DNA from: Ruminiclostridium josui JCM 17888 | GTDB taxonomy: Bacteria; Bacillota; Clostridia; Acetivibrionales; DSM-1351 | Assembly: GCF_000526495.1 (NCBI RefSeq) | Contig: NZ_JAGE01000001.1 | Location: forward strand, 3,472,501-3,536,500 | Reading direction: 5' to 3' | DNA: 64,000 bases | In this document: one piece after another, positions 58,105 to 64,000 of the stretch | Position numbering within the stretch: the stretch's first letter is position 1 | Layout of the letters: the number at the start of each line of letters is the position of its first letter | Program-made: the position numbers and the translations under genes | Notes under the pieces: model-generated | Told to the model about the DNA's origin: nothing | Database searches by the model: none | What the model saw: the letters and a program-made list of their open reading frames with translations, nothing else

Positions 58105-59253
58105 ATGAGTCAATGGTATATAAGGGTTGCAAAAGTTACAAAAATTCTTATGGCTATATTAATATGTTTGATTACATTAGTACAGGTGAATGTAGCTGAT
58201 GCTGAGGAGCTTACACAAGATTTCAGTGATGTTAAAAAGACTGACTGGTTCTACGGTCATGTAATGGATGCACGTAGGGCAGGTTTAGTAGAGGGAACAG
58301 GAAACAACATGTATAAACCTAACGAAGATATCACATATGCACAGTATCTCACGATTATATCAAGGATACTGGACGAGACAGTAGACAGCAAACCGGTATC
58401 AAATCCTTGGTATGCTAAGTTCATTGACTCAGCAAGAGGTTTAGGGGCTCTTGATAAAAATGAGAACGTGAACGCGGTAATAGCGATACCCAGAGAAATG
58501 ATGATTAAGTACACCTGTAAAGCGTTAGGTATTGAGCCTTACACAGGAAATGAAATAATATTCAACGATGTAAAACCTGAAGATGCAGCTTACCTTAATG
58601 CGGCATATCATGAGTATTTAACAGAAGGCACAAAGGTATTGGGAAAAGACAAGAGAAACTTTGGTTTTGGTGAAACTGCAACACGCGCCCAGCTCGCTGC
58701 TATGGCACTTCGCATCAAAGAGTATCATGAAAACCCAGTGGCTTATAAGGAAAAAGCAGCTCAGGAAAGAAAAGCAGCAGAAGCAAACTGGCAAAAGGCA
58801 GAGGATGCTAAAAAGGCACAATATTCAATAAAATCTACTGATATCCAAGGCAAGATGGTGAGCGCTGAAAAATCAAGAATATTCATTGAAGAAGCCTTAA
58901 AAGGCATAAAAGTGAACTCGGATATGTCAGTAACAGTTACTATTCCAGATATTCTTCCGGAAGGTTGGGTATGGAGAATAAGAGTCGGGTGCACAGAAAA
59001 GGACGGAAGTTGGGGAACACTTATTACTACTAGTGATATAGTGGTAGGGCAAACAATAACAGTTAAACCATACACAGCAGCATCCAACATCAAAGAGTAT
59101 ACAGTAAAAATAGAGTTTGATAACGGTATAAGCACCGCATTCAAAGGTGGTGTAGGGTCTGGAATGTACATTTCTAAAGACTTGATAAAAGGTGGGAAAT
59201 ACGTCTACGTATACGGAAAAGGCTTCACAGAGAGACCAAGCTACAATCCCTAG
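58105..59253 (+). CDS. Secreted SLH-domain protein
   Basis: A 382-residue protein with a signal peptide (ILMAILICLITLVQVNVADA, cut near residue 33). Two or three SLH units follow: FSDVKKTDWFYGHVMDARRAGLVEGTGNNMYKPNEDITYAQY and FNDVKPEDAAYLNAAYHEY...FGFGETATRAQLAAMA. SLH units bind wall polysaccharides. The rest is lysine-rich linker and a beta-type domain. It is divergent from an XRE gene and probably under its control. Confidence 0.88.
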   Translation: MSQWYIRVAKVTKILMAILICLITLVQVNVADAEELTQDFSDVKKTDWFYGHVMDARRAGLVEGTGNNMYKPNEDITYAQYLTIISRILDETVDSKPVSNPWYAKFIDSARGLGALDKNENVNAVIAIPREMMIKYTCKALGIEPYTGNEIIFNDVKPEDAAYLNAAYHEYLTEGTKVLGKDKRNFGFGETATRAQLAAMALRIKEYHENPVAYKEKAAQERKAAEANWQKAEDAKKAQYSIKSTDIQGKMVSAEKSRIFIEEALKGIKVNSDMSVTVTIPDILPEGWVWRIRVGCTEKDGSWGTLITTSDIVVGQTITVKPYTAASNIKEYTVKIEFDNGISTAFKGGVGSGMYISKDLIKGGKYVYVYGKGFTERPSYNP

Positions 59254-59287
59254 TCTAAAGATTGAACAATAGAGTATAAATGTATAC

Positions 59288-59372
59288 AAAAGGGGTTTAG
59301 ATTACCCCAATGAAGGGTTTATACAAGATTCTATTGAAAAACACTTTTTTCAATTGGGATATAATACAAAAT
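59288..59372 (+). pseudogene. Remnant of a second PD-(D/E)XK gene
   Basis: The first 54 nt match 57130-57183 with one change; translation continues KRGLDYPNEGFIQDSIEKHFFQLGYN and then stops resembling it. There is no start codon or ribosome site. It is a truncated paralogue, giving direct repeats around the XRE-SLH pair. Confidence 0.8.
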
Positions 59373-59406
59373 TTACTAAAAAAACAATCAAAAGGGTGGG
59401 AAATCA

Positions 59407-60945
59407 ATGAAAAAATCTTTATTATCACTTGTATTAGCACTGGTAATGGTTGTGAGTCTATGCAGTACGGCTTTCGCTTATGAGAATATAGGTATAGACA
59501 GCAGCTTAAGCCCAGAAGGCAGGGCTACTTTAAAATATCCCGAGGTATATTACAAGGTAGCTAATAGAATCTATAATGACTACATGGCGGGAAAGACTAC
59601 AACAGAAATATGGCTCAAGGGTGTGGAATTTAAAGCAATTCAATCAAATGGTGACGACTATGTAAATACTATACTATCAAGGTTAGACGGTACAGTAGCG
59701 GATTTGACCGTCACAAAAGATGGAAATATCACTAAGATAAAAGCCGTGACACGCACGATGAAAGACTATATCAATTCAGACAAGTTAAATGAGGCATTAG
59801 ACAAGCTGATAGCAGAAACAGACAAGTTCAGTAACATAAAAGATAAACTTGGTTACATTAATGATAAAATTGCTAAAGAGTGTGAATACGACAGAAGTGT
59901 TCTAGGTCAAACGGCTGAAGATGTATTAATAAATAAAGCGGCTGTATGTGGTGGATTTGCTAACTTTGTACATGAGGTATGCAAGCGGTTGGGTGTGAAA
60001 GAGTCACCCATAATGACCAAAGATGGATATCATATATTCAACATAGTACATGTGGATGGTAAATGGCAAGTGTGGGATTTAACATATTCTGTATCACTTA
60101 AAGCAAATCACGGTAAGCAGGTACTTTATCATGCGGAGCCGAGGGCAGACGGAGAGTGGGACATGGTAAAGGGACCTGGAGAAAGACAATATTTCTTAAT
60201 GGAAATAGGCACACCAAGATATGCAAAATACATTAAGGATATTGGAACGACAGATTATGACTTCGGTCTATCAGAAGCTTTTAAGTCTATCAAATATCCG
60301 GGAGAGGGCAAATTAGACTTGTCACTAACAGGTTTAGAGGTACCCGTTACTTCAAGTGGAGAAACACCTAAACCAACAGAACAGCCTAAACCGACTCCAA
60401 CTCCTACACCTGATAACAGTGGGGTAATATCCATAGTAGTAGACGAGAACGGTAACCTTGTTATAGTTGACCCTAATAAACCGAAAGAAACACCTAAACA
60501 AACACCTCCTGCAAATGTAAAAGCTAAGCCTACAAAGTCAAGTGTTGTAATAGACGGTAAAAAAGTAGCTTTTGAGGCATATAATATCAATGGTAATAAC
60601 TATTTCAAATTGAGAGACATAGCAGCGGCTATAAACGGAACCAAAAAGAATTTTGAAGTGCAATGGGATGGCGCAAATAACGCTATACAGATAACTAAGA
60701 ACAAGAAATACACTGTGACCGGTGGTGAACTTGCAGTAGCTCAAAATCCAACTGAAAAGGACGCAAAGCTAACTACATCTAAGATATATGTAAATGGCAA
60801 GCTGGTTAATTTTACTGCTTATAATATAAACGGTAATAATTACTTTAAATTAAGGGATGTAGCAGCAGAAATTAATTTTGGTGTCTTATGGGATGGAGCA
60901 GCTAACACTATAAGGGTGGATACAAAGGTAGATTACACGGAGTAA
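59407..60945 (+). CDS. Secreted transglutaminase-like protein with two stalk domains
   Basis: A 512-residue protein with a signal peptide (LLSLVLALVMVVSLCSTAFA). The transglutaminase-like core has Cys in KAAVCGGFANFVHEVCKRLG (about residue 182), His in DGYHIFNIVHV and Asp in WQVWDLTYS. A Pro/Thr-rich linker (TPKPTEQPKPTPTPTPD) leads to two copies of a copper-amine-oxidase-N-like (stalk) domain with YNINGNNYFKLRD. Peptidase or cross-linking at the cell surface is plausible. Preceded by GGGTGGG. Confidence 0.88.
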   Translation: MKKSLLSLVLALVMVVSLCSTAFAYENIGIDSSLSPEGRATLKYPEVYYKVANRIYNDYMAGKTTTEIWLKGVEFKAIQSNGDDYVNTILSRLDGTVADLTVTKDGNITKIKAVTRTMKDYINSDKLNEALDKLIAETDKFSNIKDKLGYINDKIAKECEYDRSVLGQTAEDVLINKAAVCGGFANFVHEVCKRLGVKESPIMTKDGYHIFNIVHVDGKWQVWDLTYSVSLKANHGKQVLYHAEPRADGEWDMVKGPGERQYFLMEIGTPRYAKYIKDIGTTDYDFGLSEAFKSIKYPGEGKLDLSLTGLEVPVTSSGETPKPTEQPKPTPTPTPDNSGVISIVVDENGNLVIVDPNKPKETPKQTPPANVKAKPTKSSVVIDGKKVAFEAYNINGNNYFKLRDIAAAINGTKKNFEVQWDGANNAIQITKNKKYTVTGGELAVAQNPTEKDAKLTTSKIYVNGKLVNFTAYNINGNNYFKLRDVAAEINFGVLWDGAANTIRVDTKVDYTE

Positions 60946-61327
60946 AAAGCATTCAAATAGTTTTCAGGTCAAAAACTACAAGTGAAGATACCAATAGATA
61001 ATTAAACGGTAATCTGGCGGGTATAAAATGAATTTAATATTTTCTAATAAGTTACAACATTTAAAATGTGTTGTAGCTTTTTTTATTGCTTTTTAAGCCT
61101 AAAAAGTTACATATTATTTAATAATTATTAGATGTGAAATAAGGGGTTAATGGAACAAGTGATACAGTAGGAAAATAAAAACTGGCTTTAAAAGCAGGAG
61201 CTGTTAAGTTTTTAGTAAAGACAGGTATGCAATATGAGTAATGCATTACTGAATAATATCAGTAGGGAAGATCAGTAGCAATGCACGGCTATTTATACAT
61301 GAATAGCTGGTTTAGGGGGTGGGTAGC
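60946..61327. other. Gap with one terminator
   Basis: A hairpin at 61053-61085 (CTACAACA-type stem) followed by seven T ends the transglutaminase-like gene. No other gene is seen in the gap. Confidence 0.5.
61053..61088 (+). terminator. Terminator after the transglutaminase-like gene
   Basis: ACAACATTT, AAAATGTGTTGT and a following TTTTTTT. Confidence 0.8.
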
Positions 61328-64000
61328 TTGAGTCAAGAGTATAGAATGAATATAGCTGAGCAAAAAGCACAGTTAATAAACGGTTTATCAGGTTCCCAAG
61401 CTAGTGCAAGGCGGTTGAAATATAATATGTACTTAAGGTATGGAGATATTGCTCAGGCTATATACTCTGACCGTTCAAAAGAAGGACTTATTAGAGGAAA
61501 TCCGGAGGCATTTATTGTTCTTGCTGATGACACTATAAGTAAATGGGCTTTTATAAATAAAATTCGGTGTGAAGATTTTAAAGCTGCTGAGGTAATATAT
61601 CCGGAACTAAAGAGATTATTTACAAATCTGCAAGAATTACAAAAGGGCATGTCAAAATTAGAAGAATGGACAGGAAAAAGAAAAAGAGATGTATCCTATG
61701 AAGAGTTTGTGCGTGGTTTATCCTCTTTCAAGGCTGACAGCATTATACCTCTATTAGATGATATGGAAAAAATTGATGAGGATATTGACTTAGAAATAGA
61801 GGACACCGGATATTTTGTTGAAAACGAGGAAATTGATAATGAACAGCCTATAAATAAAGAAATGGAACATGGAATTGGTGTAAAAAACGTAAACAGTATT
61901 GATTATGTAACACTAAATAGGCAAATTGCAGAAGCAGAAGCTGATCTAACCAGTGGTCAGTTGGATGCAGAATCAGAGCAAGCTGTAAGAATACTTATAA
62001 ATGAGCTGAAACAGTTTAAAGATGAAGAATTATCCGGCACAAAAGAGACACTGGAAGTTAAGGATGAATACGCCGGAGGTAGGACTGAAAGCATAAATAT
62101 ATTAAGAGAAATTGGAGCGAGTTTTGAGTTTACAAGGAGGGAAATTAAGGCACTAGAAAAGGCATTTGCTTCTGTAAACTACAATATCAAGGAAGATGAA
62201 GAATTTGCACTGACAAATTTTGTTGCAGTTCGTAGAGCAGATTTTTCAGCTACATTCATATTTTCTACTTTAGGGTTAATAAAAAGCAAACGGAAATTAA
62301 TAAGGGATGTATTCCTAGCACATACTGGCTATGATTCCTTCGGTGAAATTGATAATGCTCCTTATAACAGGCAAGATTGGTGGGCTATAGAATGTATCAC
62401 AAAAAACAAGAAGTTTACAGTGGCCGAGTGGCCTGGAACAGCTTTACCTGAATATAAAGACTTAGGAAACCTTAAGAAAATATGGGTTGGTTCATCGCTT
62501 CGTGAGAAGCATCTAACAATGGACTGGCTGGACGCTCAGAACTCCTTTAACCTTATAGGCGGTAAGTCACGTTCGGGTAAAACTTGTCTATCACATTCAC
62601 TGTTAATACAGGGTATATGTGGTGGTGTATTACCTACCTTCTTAGACTGGAAACCAGAAGGTTCTGACCTATATAAAGAGTTGGGATTCTTTGCAGTACA
62701 GAGAGATGCAAGAGCTTGGTTACCTCAGGGTATGCAACAAGGACTTCACCTGCTGAACATATTGGACGCATTAGCTTGGTTAAAGTCAATGAGTTTTGTA
62801 TGGAGCAACAGGGAAATAGCAGGTAAGAGGGACTTTGATAAGAATAAGTTGGCAACTCCTGACGACCCTAGCTTACTTTTCGTATTTGACGAGATAGCAG
62901 CCTTCATAGGTACTGTAGGCAGTATAAGAATAGGTAAGAAAAGTGAAAAGGATATGACACCCCAGGAAAAGGCAATAAAGACAGTAACTGATTTTGCTGA
63001 ATCTACCTTTAAGGGATTAAACGCCTGCTTAGCAGCTTGTGCAACATACGGTGTAAAGTTTATGGGTATCACTCAGGACATAATGATGTCTGATACAGTA
63101 TGGAGTGACAAAGCATGGGGCGGAGACGAAGGTAAGAACTTCAGAAAGAAAATGTTAAATACATTCTGGGGTCGTGGTACCGTTCGTGGAATAGATTGTC
63201 CTATCACTGAACAAAAAGAAAGGTCATACGTTAATATGGGTATGGGCCGTTTTGGTTTTGAACAGAACGGTGTAGGAACAACCTTTAGAGCATTAAGAAT
63301 AGACAACTCAGAGAACCCAAGCTTCCCTGGAATGGACGCTAAAGCAGTATTAACAAATTGTTTGAACGCAGTAGGAAAAGGTTTACCTGAGAATAGGTAC
63401 TCCTACTTCTCAGCTTTGTTGAATTCTGTGAAGAGTACTCCGGAGTTCCAAGCGATAATCGCAGCTGTGCATAAAGGATTCTGCGGTGTAGGCACTGGAG
63501 AAATTGAGAACAAATACAACTCTGGTACATTTGTAAATGAGTTTAATTCATATGAAGATAAAAAAGCTCCTGCTGAGAATAAATCATCATATAAAATTGC
63601 AAACATCAAGCCTGATACAGGAAGTACAATGTTTAATGATTTACAAGCGAAAAGAATAGTTAATGATAAACAATTGGAGATAGAAAGAAAAGCAAGGGAA
63701 GCATTTGAAAGTTCTATAGAAATGCAAAAGGTTGATGGTAAGACAGGTGTAAATGTAAAGGACACCAGTAATTTAGGTGATATGTCAGATGAAGAAATAA
63801 TGAAGGCTATTAATGACACAGCAATGGGTATTGAGGATATTTATCCTGTAATAGTAGAGAATAATAATCAGCCTGCAACAAGCATGAAAGGTGTAAATGG
63901 CAGATTAAGTATACTTGACACAACAAAAATAAATAACTATTCAAAGCTGAATAATGAGAATAGCATTGATTGTCGCAATGCTGGAGCAGGCTCCTTGTCA
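61328..64000 (+). CDS. FtsK/TraD-type coupling ATPase, 3' end outside window
   Basis: The frame from TTG 61328 (after GGGGGTGGG) is open to the window edge: 891 codons, no stop. LIGGKSRSGKTCLSHSLL (about residue 410) is Walker A; PSLLFVFDEIAAFIG (about 515) is Walker B; GRGTVRG and TTFRALRIDN follow, as in FtsK/HerA/TraD ATPases. The first ~380 residues are helical with acidic parts and no membrane span. A DNA pump in conjugation is likely; a type IV coupling protein would suit an ICE. Confidence 0.8.
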   Translation, partial: MSQEYRMNIAEQKAQLINGLSGSQASARRLKYNMYLRYGDIAQAIYSDRSKEGLIRGNPEAFIVLADDTISKWAFINKIRCEDFKAAEVIYPELKRLFTNLQELQKGMSKLEEWTGKRKRDVSYEEFVRGLSSFKADSIIPLLDDMEKIDEDIDLEIEDTGYFVENEEIDNEQPINKEMEHGIGVKNVNSIDYVTLNRQIAEAEADLTSGQLDAESEQAVRILINELKQFKDEELSGTKETLEVKDEYAGGRTESINILREIGASFEFTRREIKALEKAFASVNYNIKEDEEFALTNFVAVRRADFSATFIFSTLGLIKSKRKLIRDVFLAHTGYDSFGEIDNAPYNRQDWWAIECITKNKKFTVAEWPGTALPEYKDLGNLKKIWVGSSLREKHLTMDWLDAQNSFNLIGGKSRSGKTCLSHSLLIQGICGGVLPTFLDWKPEGSDLYKELGFFAVQRDARAWLPQGMQQGLHLLNILDALAWLKSMSFVWSNREIAGKRDFDKNKLATPDDPSLLFVFDEIAAFIGTVGSIRIGKKSEKDMTPQEKAIKTVTDFAESTFKGLNACLAACATYGVKFMGITQDIMMSDTVWSDKAWGGDEGKNFRKKMLNTFWGRGTVRGIDCPITEQKERSYVNMGMGRFGFEQNGVGTTFRALRIDNSENPSFPGMDAKAVLTNCLNAVGKGLPENRYSYFSALLNSVKSTPEFQAIIAAVHKGFCGVGTGEIENKYNSGTFVNEFNSYEDKKAPAENKSSYKIANIKPDTGSTMFNDLQAKRIVNDKQLEIERKAREAFESSIEMQKVDGKTGVNVKDTSNLGDMSDEEIMKAINDTAMGIEDIYPVIVENNNQPATSMKGVNGRLSILDTTKINNYSKLNNENSIDCRNAGAGSLS

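Noticed and set aside
60255-60590. 111-residue minus-strand frame rich in Gly/Val
   Set aside because: Shadow of the Pro/Thr linker of the transglutaminase-like protein.
62634-63819. Several minus-strand frames near the right edge
   Set aside because: They are shadows of the coupling ATPase, which is open across the whole stretch.

Overview
The window looks like a low-G+C Clostridia chromosome, most like the Ruminiclostridium / cellulolytic Clostridium group. I infer this from gene content: a SCIFF peptide with its radical SAM maturase, dnaG-rpoD, an L-box (lysine) riboswitch, a SpoIID/LytB protein, stalk-domain and SLH secreted proteins, and strong AGGAGG ribosome sites. The species is an inference; no database was searched.

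Bases 1 to about 24000 are core chromosome. They start inside a 23S rRNA gene that carries a hairpin insertion of about 140 nt, followed by 5S rRNA. A minus-strand lysine pathway follows (riboswitch, dapA, dapB, an ACT-domain protein; lysC further on). Next come a SpoIID-like secreted protein, queA-tgt-yajC, a small membrane protein, scfA/scfB, a gamma carbonic anhydrase-like protein, secD-secF, dnaG-rpoD, tRNA-Asn, tRNA-Met, a new 57-residue ORF on the minus strand, trmK, a Nif3-like gene and rnpB.

From about 24.0 kb to the end the DNA is accessory and looks like one large integrated mobile element, possibly ICE-like. It holds a DUF927 helicase-like protein, a Dam-type methylase, three resolvase-fold proteins (two lacking the catalytic serine), HNH proteins, an IS110-family element with a probable bridge-RNA region, a large lipoprotein, a sigma-like protein, several small element-type genes and, at the right edge, an incomplete FtsK/TraD-type coupling ATPase.

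Within it, about 37.1-53.6 kb is a defence island. It starts with an orphan promoter-terminator RNA unit and an AbrB-zinc regulator, then an unrecognised overlapping gene operon, two PD-(D/E)XK proteins (one frameshifted), and a type III restriction-modification cassette with its own XRE regulator and operator. Its mod gene is split by an IS3-family element whose 3-bp target duplication lets the original frame be rebuilt exactly. After that come a second AbrB-zinc regulator, an AIPR-family protein with an A7-tract frameshift, and a SEC-C / nuclease / coiled-coil operon. Three defence genes are broken, two of them at A-tracts. This means decay, phase variation or assembly error.

The strongest leads for something undescribed are the 37.6-40.7 kb operon, the two orphan promoter-terminator units (about 37126-37252 and 53778-53935), the serine-less resolvases, and the 51.5-53.6 kb three-gene operon.
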